In this document: positions 1 to 5,402 of the stretch, piece after piece
How positions within the stretch are numbered: the first letter of the stretch is position 1
Layout: the number at the start of each line of letters is the position of its first letter
Made by a program: the position numbers and the translations under genes
Source of the DNA: Prosthecochloris sp.
Lineage (GTDB): Bacteria > Bacteroidota > Chlorobiia > Chlorobiales > Chlorobiaceae
DNA: 5,402 bases
Assembly (NCBI GenBank): GCA_004028745.1
Contig: RAZP01000015.1
Location: forward strand, 1 to 5,402
Direction: 5' to 3'
Notes under the pieces: generated by a model
Database searches by the model: none
What the model was told of the DNA's origin: nothing
The model's input: the letters and a program-made list of their open reading frames with translations, nothing else

Positions 1-2948
1 CCTCCCATGATGGTTGTGGCCATTGCAGCGTAAAGTGGATCGGTAATCAGCGGCAGCATGCCAAGAATGGTTGTTGATGCTGCCATGACTACCGGTCTGA
101 GTCTGCTGACGGCTGAATCAAGGACAGCTCTGTAGGGCTCCTTGCCGTTCCTCAGGTCGATTTCCAGCTGTTCAATAAGCACAATGGCGTTTTTGATCAA
201 CATGCCGGATAGCCCGAGAAAACCAAGTATGGCCATAAAACCGAATGCCTGTCCGGTTATAAGCAGGCCGGCAGTGACCCCGATAAGGGAAAGCGGAACG
301 GTAAGAAATATCGCAGCGGCTTTTTTCAGGGAGTTGAACTGCCAGACAAGAATGAAAAACATCCCGAGAACACAAATGGGAAATATCTGGGCAAGGGGCT
401 CGGTTCCTTTATTCGATTCCTTGTATTCTCCGGCCCACTCCATTGTGTAACCATTCGGTATTTCTATGGACTCCATCTCCTTGAGCATCGATTGGCGCAA
501 AGGTTCGGCAAGGCCGGAGACCGCGTTACACTGTACGGTAACGGCTCGCATTCTGTCTCTCCGCTGGATGATCGGCCATTCCCATTCGCTGCCGATAGCT
601 GAAACAACCTGGCCGAGGGGCAGAAAGCTCTGGCGTCCCGAACTCCATACCTGAACATTTTTCAACTCATCAACGGTTGCACGTTCCCTGCGGGGCATCC
701 GGAATACGATAGGAATCAGTTCATCGCCTTCTCTGACCGTTCCGGCTGTAACACCGTTAAAGTTCCGCTGCAGCGATGCTTCAAGGTCAAGTTTTGTAAT
801 CCCGGCGTTTCTTCCCTGGCTTTCATTATACACCGGCCGAACTACTCGGACCTGCTGACGCCAGTCTGTTCGAATATCGCGGGTATTGGGAGTGTTTTGC
901 ATGACCCTGGTGGCCTGAGCGGCAAGATCGTGCAGCACGGCAGAGTCAGACCCTCTGAACCGGACTTCAACCTTGAAGTCAACCGGCGGGCCGTTGGTGA
1001 TTCTTGTCATGTACGGTTCGGCATCCCTGAAATTTTCTTTCAGATATCTATCGACTTCACTGCTGATACTTCCAATGCCTGCATGATTGTTGGTTTCGAT
1101 GAGGAGCTGAAAAAAGCTTGAGTTGGGAGTAATATATCTATAAGGCAAAACAAACCGCATACCGCCTTCCCCGAGAAACGCGGTGACATTTTTAACGCCA
1201 TCCATGCGCTTGATATGTTCCTCTGCGATGAACATGTCCCGGCGCGTTTTGTCAAGATGGGTGCCCTGGGGCTTCCAATAGCTGGCGAAGAAATAAGGTT
1301 GCGTTGAATCGGGAAAAAATGCCTGTGGTAAAATCCCAAAACCAATGACCGCCAAAACAAGCAGAATAAGGGTTATCCCTATCGTGCTCCATCGATGGGT
1401 AAGGCCTAAATGGAGCATGCGGCGGTACAGTTTGTAAAATGGTTTGTCAAACGGATCCTTGTTATGCAGGTCGGGAATTTTCAAAAACCAGACACAGAAA
1501 AGAGGGGTAATGGTAACGGCAAGAATCCAGCTTATGAAGAGTGAAAGGGCAAGAACATCGAACAATGAGCGGCAGTATTCACCTACTTCCCCAGGGGCAA
1601 AACCGATGGCGGCGAAAGCAAGAATCGCAATGAGGGTCGCGCCGAAAAGCGGCCACATATTTTCTTTTACAACCTCGACAGCAGCGTGTTCGCGGTTGTC
1701 TCCCCGTTCAACCCGGACCAGAATACCGTCTGCAATGACAATGGCGTTGTCGACAAGCATGCCGAGCGCAAGGATAAGGGCGCCAAGCGACATTTTCTGG
1801 AGATCAATGTCAAACACTGCCATGGTAATGAATGTCCCCAGTATGGTCAGAAGCAGGATGCTGCCGATCATCAGGCCGCTTTGCCAACCCATAAAAAGCA
1901 TAAGCAGCACAACGACAATGAAGACCGCCTGGACAAGATTGGTGACGAAAGCGTTGACGGAATCCTCGACAAGATCGCTTTGATAATAGATCTTGTGCAG
2001 ATTGATGCCTTCCGGCTTCCGTGATTCGAGCTGGCGAAGTTTTTCGCTGACCGATTCACCCATGGAAATAACGTTGCCTCCATCGATTGTCGAGATGCCC
2101 AGCGCAATACCGGGTTCCCCGTTAAACCAGAGGCCGTTACGCGGTGGGTCTTCGTATCCCCGGTAAATCCGGGCGATATCCCCAAGGCGGACAGTCTTTT
2201 CCGGAAGACCGACAAGCAGGGACGCGATAGCTTTCTCGTTGGCGATTTCGCCTGTCGGAGTGATGCGGAGGTAGTTATTGCCGGCCTCGACTTTCCCGCT
2301 CTGGCGGACAAAAAGCTGTGTCTGAAGTGTCCGGGTGATCACATCGGGGGCTATACCCAGCTCGGCCATCTTTGCCCGGTCTGTTTCGACAAAGATTATC
2401 TCTTGGCGGGTTCCCCAGAAGTCTATTTTTGCAACATCGCGGCACAACAACAGCTCTTTTTTCAGGAAATCGGCATATTCTTTGAGATCTGCGTAGGAAT
2501 ACCCTTTGCCGGTGATAGCGAAGTAAACCCCGTAAACATCGCCGAAATCATCATTCACAAACGGCGGCATCGCTCCCTGCGGCAGTGATGATTCAGCCTG
2601 TCGGACTTTTTTCCGTAGCTCATCCCAGATCTGCGGCAATTTGTCCGAGGTGTAGTGGTCCTTCATGTCGACATAGACGTAGGAGATGCCTTCTTCGGAG
2701 GTCGAGTAGATCTCCTTTACCTCTCCCATCGACTGGATATGTTCTTCAATCACGTCGGTTACTTCTTCCTCTACTTCGGCGGGACTTGCCCCTGGATACT
2801 GTGTTACAATCAATGCTGTTTTGATCGTGAACCCCGGATCTTCGAGGCGGCCGAGATTCTGATAGGAAAGTACGCCTGCGCCGACCAGAAGCGTGGTCAG
2901 CATAATCATGATCGTTCGTTTTTTTAGTGCAAAAATTGCAGGATTCAT
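1..2948 (-). CDS. RND-family (HAE1-type) multidrug efflux transporter, inner-membrane subunit, C-terminus cut by window edge
   Basis: Proton-driven inner-membrane exporter of a tripartite RND pump, moving amphiphilic compounds from the membrane or periplasm toward an outer membrane channel. The frame is open for 982 codons from the ATG at 2948 and leaves the window without a stop. Relatives have about 1,010-1,050 residues, so only the end of TM11-TM12 and the tail are missing. Visible layout: TM1 at about residues 10-30, followed by the NLGRLEDPGFTIKTA motif; first periplasmic porter loop about 31-335; TM2-TM6 about 336-486; TM7 521-540; second loop about 541-850; TM8 onward from about 855. 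TM4 has LVDNAIV (D400, N401), TM10 has MLIKNAIVLIE (K919), and TM11 starts with RLRP (R949). The VDAAIV and methionine features of metal-exporting CusA pumps are absent, so a drug-type substrate is more likely. The start overlaps the adaptor stop (ATGA), with AGGA 9 nt upstream. Oddities: Asn at the second TM4 acidic position, and Ala956 where AcrB has Thr978. The specific substrate cannot be read from sequence. Confidence 0.95.
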   Translation of the reverse strand, partial: MNPAIFALKKRTIMIMLTTLLVGAGVLSYQNLGRLEDPGFTIKTALIVTQYPGASPAEVEEEVTDVIEEHIQSMGEVKEIYSTSEEGISYVYVDMKDHYTSDKLPQIWDELRKKVRQAESSLPQGAMPPFVNDDFGDVYGVYFAITGKGYSYADLKEYADFLKKELLLCRDVAKIDFWGTRQEIIFVETDRAKMAELGIAPDVITRTLQTQLFVRQSGKVEAGNNYLRITPTGEIANEKAIASLLVGLPEKTVRLGDIARIYRGYEDPPRNGLWFNGEPGIALGISTIDGGNVISMGESVSEKLRQLESRKPEGINLHKIYYQSDLVEDSVNAFVTNLVQAVFIVVVLLMLFMGWQSGLMIGSILLLTILGTFITMAVFDIDLQKMSLGALILALGMLVDNAIVIADGILVRVERGDNREHAAVEVVKENMWPLFGATLIAILAFAAIGFAPGEVGEYCRSLFDVLALSLFISWILAVTITPLFCVWFLKIPDLHNKDPFDKPFYKLYRRMLHLGLTHRWSTIGITLILLVLAVIGFGILPQAFFPDSTQPYFFASYWKPQGTHLDKTRRDMFIAEEHIKRMDGVKNVTAFLGEGGMRFVLPYRYITPNSSFFQLLIETNNHAGIGSISSEVDRYLKENFRDAEPYMTRITNGPPVDFKVEVRFRGSDSAVLHDLAAQATRVMQNTPNTRDIRTDWRQQVRVVRPVYNESQGRNAGITKLDLEASLQRNFNGVTAGTVREGDELIPIVFRMPRRERATVDELKNVQVWSSGRQSFLPLGQVVSAIGSEWEWPIIQRRDRMRAVTVQCNAVSGLAEPLRQSMLKEMESIEIPNGYTMEWAGEYKESNKGTEPLAQIFPICVLGMFFILVWQFNSLKKAAAIFLTVPLSLIGVTAGLLITGQAFGFMAILGFLGLSGMLIKNAIVLIEQLEIDLRNGKEPYRAVLDSAVSRLRPVVMAASTTILGMLPLITDPLYAAMATTIMG

Positions 2949-4114
2949 AACGTGTTTTCCTGTCCGTTCGGGTATTCGGAGTATTGCGTATTTCGGGCTG
3001 GGGATTTCAATGGTTCGACCTGCATTCCTTCCACAAGAAAATGGACACCGCCGGTGACGATCAGCTCGTTTCCAACAAGCCCCCCGTTGACGATAATTTT
3101 TTTATCATCGTACATCTCGCCGGTGATAATCTTTTTTGATGCTACCACGCCGGATTCTTCATCATAGAGCCAGATTACGGAGTTCCCTTCACGATCAGCC
3201 GTTACAGCATCAAGAGGCACAGTCATGACCGGTTTGCGGGCTTTAAGGTTTTGAAGAGTTATTTCCGCTGTCATACCGGGAAGAAGGCTGCCGTCTTCCG
3301 GTGCTTGCAGGGAAAAAGTGACCTTGTAAGTTCTGGTTGTTTTATCTGCCTCTGTACTCCATTCTTTCAATGCTGCTGTAAAAAGATGATTCCTGAGAGA
3401 AGGAACCTTCAGTACAGCTTTACTACCTTTCTGCAGTACCAAAAGCCCGATATCGTTTTCCGGAATGTTTGTGTTGATTTCAAGCGTCGAGACATCGTGC
3501 ATGCGCATAACGACCTGCCCGGCACGGATCATTTCATGGTTTTCTGCCAGTTGGGCCGTGATAATACCGTCATACGGCGCACGTAACGAGGTGTCTTTGA
3601 GTTGGTGTTTCGCAACGGACAGTTGAGCCCGAATGTTTTTAACTACAGCACTTGCAGATGATGAACTGCTCCGTGCAAGGTCATAATCTGCCTTTGCGAT
3701 GACATCTTTTTCAAAAAGCTGTTTTGCTCTCGTAAAATCCTGTGATGCCTTGTTCGCCCTTGCAAGGGCGCCATCAAGCTCAGCCTCGAGAATTCTTATC
3801 CGGTCACGGTAATCCCTTGGGTCGAGCTGCATAAGGAGCTCTCCTTGAAGAGCACTCTCTCCAGGTTTTTTTGCAATATCGATAAGCGGTCCATCTACCC
3901 TGAAAGAAAGGCTGGTTTCTCTCCAAGCCTTTATTTCTCCAGGATAATTGTGTGCCGTTTGAGAATTCATCAACTGAGGATTTGCTACCGGAACTCTGCG
4001 TCGTTTTGCAGCATCCGGCTCAGAAGTTTCTTCCCCTCCGCTGCAGCTCAGGAGAGCCATGGTTATGAAGGTGCCGAGGCACAAGGCAAGAATTTTGCAA
4101 GGATTTCTTCTCAT
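2945..4114 (-). CDS. RND efflux periplasmic adaptor (membrane fusion protein, HlyD/AcrA type), lipoprotein
   Basis: Periplasmic adaptor that bridges the RND transporter encoded immediately downstream to an outer membrane channel. It has 389 residues, normal for the family (about 360-400). The N-terminus is a lipoprotein signal: basic MRRN, a hydrophobic stretch, then lipobox LLSC with acylated Cys24, followed by Ser25-Gly-Gly. Domains in order: first lipoyl half (about 55-97, with the typical YPGEIKAW and VDGPL pieces); alpha-helical hairpin (about 98-175); second lipoyl half (about 176-205, LRAPYDGII); beta-barrel (about 208-290, with LLPGMTAEI); membrane-proximal domain (about 295-370, TVPLDAV and VTGG). 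A run of five serines (149-153, encoded by mixed codons) lies on the second hairpin helix just past the tip. The tip has R129 and L133, but Ala140 where the RLS motif has Ser. ATG 4114 is chosen because it begins the signal peptide and lies 5 nt after the tetR-type stop. No good Shine-Dalgarno is visible, which suggests translational coupling to the upstream gene. Confidence 0.95.
   Translation of the reverse strand: MRRNPCKILALCLGTFITMALLSCSGGEETSEPDAAKRRRVPVANPQLMNSQTAHNYPGEIKAWRETSLSFRVDGPLIDIAKKPGESALQGELLMQLDPRDYRDRIRILEAELDGALARANKASQDFTRAKQLFEKDVIAKADYDLARSSSSSASAVVKNIRAQLSVAKHQLKDTSLRAPYDGIITAQLAENHEMIRAGQVVMRMHDVSTLEINTNIPENDIGLLVLQKGSKAVLKVPSLRNHLFTAALKEWSTEADKTTRTYKVTFSLQAPEDGSLLPGMTAEITLQNLKARKPVMTVPLDAVTADREGNSVIWLYDEESGVVASKKIITGEMYDDKKIIVNGGLVGNELIVTGGVHFLVEGMQVEPLKSPARNTQYSEYPNGQENTL
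2958..2961 (-). promoter_or_regulatory. Ribosome binding site of the RND gene, inside the adaptor gene
   Basis: On the - strand GGACAGGAAA contains AGGA (2961-2958), 9 nt before the RND ATG at 2948. It lies within the last codons of the adaptor gene and, with the ATGA stop-start overlap, supports coupled translation of the two pump subunits. Confidence 0.55.
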
Positions 4115-4119
4115 GAATG

Positions 4120-4791
4120 CTATTCTGCGGGGTTTGGTTTGAATTTTTCAGAAGTCAAGCCCAGAAGGAGCTCTGTCTGGCGTACAATCAGATTCTCCAT
4201 TTTCTGCAAGTATTCTACACTGTAATGATCCGTTCCCAGATGTTCCAGGCAATATGACATATAATCGGCGTGGGATGCGATTGGAGAAATCATCTGGGTA
4301 ATGATAAGGAAGGTTTCCTGGCTGTCCAGGCCCGGATTGATGCGCTTGAGCAGCGATGCAATGGTATCGACGATGGGGTTGAAAAGTTCCTTGACCATCA
4401 TGTCCTGCAGCCGGCTTTTCTGCTGCATAAGCTGGTAAACAACCCTGCTGTGCCATAGCGGGTAATCCGGGTCGAAAAGCAGGGTTATTTCCCTTTTTAC
4501 TACTGCCCGTAACGCTCCCGACTGACCTGCAGGAGTATCGAGAACGTTGTAGAACGGTTCAATTGCCAGGCTGACAGGATATGCATTGCATCGTTTGATG
4601 ACCTCCTGCACGACGGCTTCAAACAATTGTTCTTTGCTGCCGAAATGGTAATGGATGCTACCGATATTTTCGTTGGCGTGCTGAGCAATTGCCCGGGTTG
4701 AAACATTTGGAAAACCTAATTTCGCTGCAAGCTCCCCGGCAGCGTTGATCAGGGTTTGCCTTGTATGTTCACCGCTTGCATATTTTTTCAT
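4120..4791 (-). CDS. TetR-family transcriptional repressor, CecR-like (DUF1956-type C-terminus)
   Basis: Probable ligand-responsive repressor of its own operon, which encodes an RND pump. It has 223 residues, typical of TetR regulators. The N-terminal DNA-binding domain spans about residues 8-55: helix 1 (TRQTLINAAGELAAKLG), then STRAIAQHA (helix 2 of the HTH), then the recognition helix within NIGSIHYHF (42-50), followed by GSKEQLFEAV. The NIGSIHYHFGSKEQL pattern and the C-terminal half (LWHSRVVYQLMQQKSRL, then a stretch ending ISPIASHADY) resemble E. coli CecR (YbiH), which also sits next to a membrane fusion protein gene. This comparison is from memory, not a search. The C-terminal domain (about 70-223) would bind the inducer and form the dimer. 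ATG 4791 is the first ordinary start: the frame is open upstream to about 4923, but no ATG, GTG or TTG occurs in it. There is no clear ribosome binding site. A palindrome in its promoter is the likely target. The ligand is unknown. Confidence 0.93.
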   Translation of the reverse strand: MKKYASGEHTRQTLINAAGELAAKLGFPNVSTRAIAQHANENIGSIHYHFGSKEQLFEAVVQEVIKRCNAYPVSLAIEPFYNVLDTPAGQSGALRAVVKREITLLFDPDYPLWHSRVVYQLMQQKSRLQDMMVKELFNPIVDTIASLLKRINPGLDSQETFLIITQMISPIASHADYMSYCLEHLGTDHYSVEYLQKMENLIVRQTELLLGLTSEKFKPNPAE

Positions 4792-4960
4792 ATCTGGGTT
4801 GAGCGTTTCAAGTTGTGCCGTTATGAATGTGCGTTTAAGAGAATGTATTGCTTGTCGGATATCTCCAGTGCTAAGGTTATGAGTCCGACAAGTTTGACGG
4901 GCAAAACGTGAAAATTGAACATGTTAGGTAATGGTGCTGTTTCCGGACGATCGTTTTGGT
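4792..4960 (-). other. Long untranslated leader of the tetR-type operon
   Basis: About 169 nt lie between the predicted leftward transcription start and the tetR-type ATG, unusually long for a TetR gene. It contains a 9-bp inverted repeat (4851-4892), a possible 33-codon ORF without a ribosome binding site (4922-4821), and two 8-bp palindromes, ACGATCGT (4947-4954) and AACATGTT (4918-4925). The tetR frame is open through most of it but has no conventional start codon. I recognise no known riboswitch and no T-tract terminator. Confidence 0.45.
4851..4892. repeat. Inverted repeat with perfect 9-bp arms in the tetR leader
   Basis: CTTGTCGGA (4851-4859) and TCCGACAAG (4884-4892) are exact reverse complements separated by 24 bp; the arm centres are 33 bp apart, about three helical turns. 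No run of T follows on either strand, so it does not look like an intrinsic terminator. In the tetR mRNA it could form a stem-loop; in DNA it could be a spaced protein-binding pair. Confidence 0.55.
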
Positions 4961-4988
4961 TGGCCTAATTTAATCAAATGATTAAAAT
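4960..4988 (+). promoter_or_regulatory. Possible second rightward promoter overlapping the operator
   Basis: TTGGCC (4960-4965), a 17-bp spacer and TAAAAT (4983-4988, 5 of 6 matches to the -10 consensus) form a promoter-like pair whose spacer and -10 lie in the palindrome. If active, it would place MATE transcription under the same repressor as the RND operon. The -35 is mediocre and AT-rich palindromes give such matches by chance, so support is weak. Confidence 0.3.
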
Positions 4989-4995
4989 ATGTCAA
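4967..4995 (-). promoter_or_regulatory. Promoter of the tetR-adaptor-RND operon
   Basis: On the - strand, TTGACA (4995-4990, a perfect sigma70-type -35) is followed by a 17-bp spacer and TAAATT (4972-4967, 4 of 6 matches to the -10 consensus). Transcription would start near 4960, leaving a leader of about 170 nt before the tetR-type ATG. The 18-bp palindrome at 4969-4986 covers the spacer and most of the -10, and its degenerate copy covers the -35, as expected for an autorepressed TetR promoter. No other good leftward promoter is visible between here and the RND gene. Confidence 0.75.
4969..4986. promoter_or_regulatory. Probable TetR operator, perfect 18-bp palindrome
   Basis: TTTAATCA-AA-TGATTAAA has perfect 8-bp arms around a 2-bp centre. 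It lies between the divergent tetR-type and MATE genes and inside the leftward promoter. Size and symmetry suit a TetR dimer. Binding here would block RNA polymerase at the operon promoter and also at the weaker rightward promoter that uses the same bases. Assignment to the adjacent TetR protein is by position, not by a known consensus. Confidence 0.7.
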
Positions 4996-5004
4996 GTGAT
5001 TAAA
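4987..5004. promoter_or_regulatory. Second, degenerate operator copy in tandem
   Basis: ATATGTCA-AG-TGATTAAA directly abuts the first operator and has the same 18-bp length. Its right half TGATTAAA is identical (4997-5004), and its left half keeps the inner TCA next to the centre (4 of 8 matches). Seen another way, TCAARTGATTAAA occurs twice (4974-4986, 4992-5004) at an 18-bp interval. It covers the -35 box of the leftward promoter. It could allow two repressor dimers to bind side by side, or be a weak auxiliary site. Confidence 0.5.
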
Positions 5005-5021
5005 CCGGCGAAGTCGAAAAA

Positions 5022-5050
5022 TTGTTTAATGTGCTTGTTTACGCTATATT
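5022..5050 (+). promoter_or_regulatory. Promoter of the MATE gene
   Basis: TTGTTT (5022-5027), a 17-bp spacer and TATATT (5045-5050) form a good sigma70-type pair; the -10 has 5 of 6 consensus matches. The expected start near 5057 gives a leader of about 55 nt to the ATG at 5113. The -35 begins 18 bp to the right of the degenerate operator, so a repressor bound at the tandem sites would lie just upstream rather than on this promoter. Direct blocking is therefore uncertain. Confidence 0.6.
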
Positions 5051-5054
5051 CTGA

Positions 5055-5082
5055 CCCGGTTGATCCGGGATCATTACCCGGA
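5055..5082 (+). promoter_or_regulatory. Overlapping small hairpins and palindrome in the MATE leader
   Basis: CCCGG (5055-5059) can pair with CCGGG (5065-5069) around loop TTGAT, while TCCGGG (5064-5069) can instead pair with CCCGGA (5077-5082) around a 7-nt loop. The two stems share bases and exclude each other. The same stretch holds the DNA palindrome TGATCC-G-GGATCA (5061-5073) just downstream of the predicted start. It may be an operator, an mRNA structure, or chance; the stems are short. Confidence 0.35.
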
Positions 5083-5098
5083 ATTTTGCAATACCCGC

Positions 5099-5105
5099 AA
5101 AGGAG
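5099..5105 (+). promoter_or_regulatory. Ribosome binding site of the MATE gene
   Basis: AAAGGAG ends 7 nt before the ATG at 5113, an ideal spacing. It fixes this start and contrasts with the tetR-type and adaptor genes, which have no clear Shine-Dalgarno. Confidence 0.8.
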
Positions 5106-5112
5106 AGCTGTA

Positions 5113-5402
5113 ATGGGCAGAGATCGGTTTGCCGATATGCTGCAAGGCAATATCGTGGCTGTGTTTTTTTATCACGCAATTCCAAATGTTCTGGGGATGC
5201 TTGCTATTTCTTCGTCAGGCATTATAGATGGAATTTTTGTTGGTAATTATGTTGGGGATAGTGCCCTTGCCTCTATAAATATCATCATGCCGGTGTTCAG
5301 CCTTCTCCTTGGTGTTGCCGTTATGTTTTCAGTCGGTGGAATGGTGCGTTGCGGGAAGTACATCGGGGAATCGAAAAGGGACGCCGCCAATGCGGTTTTT
5401 TC
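5113..5402 (+). CDS. MATE-family multidrug/cation antiporter (MepA/NorM-like), N-terminal part only
   Basis: Start of a sodium- or proton-coupled inner-membrane exporter. Only 96 codons of an expected roughly 440-460 are in the window. After a short basic start (MGRDRF), TM1 spans about residues 13-37 (NIVAVFFYHAIPNVLGMLA) and leads into SSSGIIDGIFVGNYVGDSALASINI. That motif, an Asp in TM1 followed by FVGxxVG and a small-residue-rich start of TM2, is characteristic of MATE proteins and closest to the MepA/DinF-like branch. TM2 (about 54-78) ends in FSVGGMVRCGKYIGE, and SKRDAANAVF begins the cytoplasmic link to TM3. ATG 5113 is supported by AAAGGAG ending 7 nt upstream and a well-spaced sigma70-type promoter 62 bp before it. 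It is transcribed away from the tetR-RND operon and shares the intergenic region with it, so common control is plausible but not shown. Polyspecific drug export is the family norm; the substrate here cannot be told. Confidence 0.9.
   Translation, partial: MGRDRFADMLQGNIVAVFFYHAIPNVLGMLAISSSGIIDGIFVGNYVGDSALASINIIMPVFSLLLGVAVMFSVGGMVRCGKYIGESKRDAANAVF

Noticed and set aside
1444..1983. 179-codon open frame on the + strand
   Set aside because: It lies wholly opposite the RND gene, which encodes recognisable RND transmembrane motifs (LVDNAIV region) here; the + strand product is Ser/Arg/Thr-rich and resembles no family.
1871..2311. 146-codon open frame on the - strand in another phase
   Set aside because: Shadow of the RND gene in a different frame; Arg/Ser-rich translation with no domain, while the RND frame is continuous across it.
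1..2948. Frameshift or pseudogene in the RND gene, since no complete ORF is closed here
   Set aside because: The frame reads without a stop from 2948 to base 1, with expected TM segments and loops in order; it is only cut by the window edge.
3845..4225. 126-codon + strand frame across the adaptor-tetR junction
   Set aside because: Antisense to two well-supported genes; no recognisable domain and no promoter or ribosome binding site.
4148..4456. 102-codon - strand frame inside the tetR-type gene
   Set aside because: Out-of-frame shadow; the TetR frame carries the family motifs through this stretch.
4823..4882. 19-codon + strand ORF in the intergenic region
   Set aside because: Very short, no Shine-Dalgarno, no promoter directly upstream, and it overlaps the inverted repeat.
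4851..4892. Inverted repeat as a transcription terminator
   Set aside because: 24-nt loop and no T-tract on either side or strand; it lies upstream of a gene start rather than after a gene.
4921..4968. 15-codon + strand ORF in the intergenic region
   Set aside because: Very short, no ribosome binding site, and it runs into the operator; likely chance.
1..5402. CRISPR array, tRNA, rRNA, insertion sequence or phage attachment site
   Set aside because: No regularly spaced repeats, cloverleaf-like segments, transposase-like ORFs or terminal repeats were seen; coding density and style are uniform.

Overview
The window looks like chromosomal DNA of a Gram-negative bacterium. The evidence is a lipoprotein-type periplasmic adaptor and a tripartite-type RND pump, which need an outer membrane partner. 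Base composition is moderate. The protein style would fit a green sulfur bacterium (Chlorobiaceae) or another anaerobic Gram-negative lineage, but this guess is weak and cannot be settled by eye.

Layout: about 90% of the window is one leftward operon, tetR-type regulator (4791-4120) -> lipoprotein membrane fusion protein (4114-2945) -> RND inner-membrane transporter (2948 to beyond base 1). Spacing is tight: 5 nt between the first two genes and a 4-nt ATGA overlap between the last two. The RND gene is the largest feature. It is open without a stop from its ATG to the window edge (982 codons) and lacks only its last few dozen residues. To the right, after a 321-bp intergenic region, a MATE-family multidrug transporter gene starts on the + strand (5113) and runs off the window after 96 codons.

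The intergenic region holds the control signals. A leftward promoter with a perfect TTGACA -35 box (4990-4995) and a 17-bp spacer has a perfect 18-bp palindrome, TTTAATCA-AA-TGATTAAA (4969-4986), covering its spacer and -10 box. A second, degenerate 18-bp copy directly abuts it (4987-5004) and covers the -35. This is the expected arrangement for autorepression by the TetR protein. A rightward promoter (TTGTTT-17-TATATT, 5022-5050) lies upstream of the MATE gene. A weaker rightward promoter-like pair runs through the palindrome itself, so both efflux systems could answer to one regulator. The tetR mRNA would have an unusually long leader of about 170 nt with a 9-bp inverted repeat. The MATE leader can form two mutually exclusive small hairpins.

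Working model (inference): a CecR-like TetR repressor senses a toxic compound, releases the operator, and switches on an RND pump (inner-membrane transporter plus lipid-anchored adaptor) and possibly the divergent MATE exporter. No outer membrane channel gene is present in the window. I found no clear sign of a novel class of system. The most notable points are the operator architecture and hand-aligned substitutions at proton-relay positions of the RND pump and at the adaptor hairpin tip.
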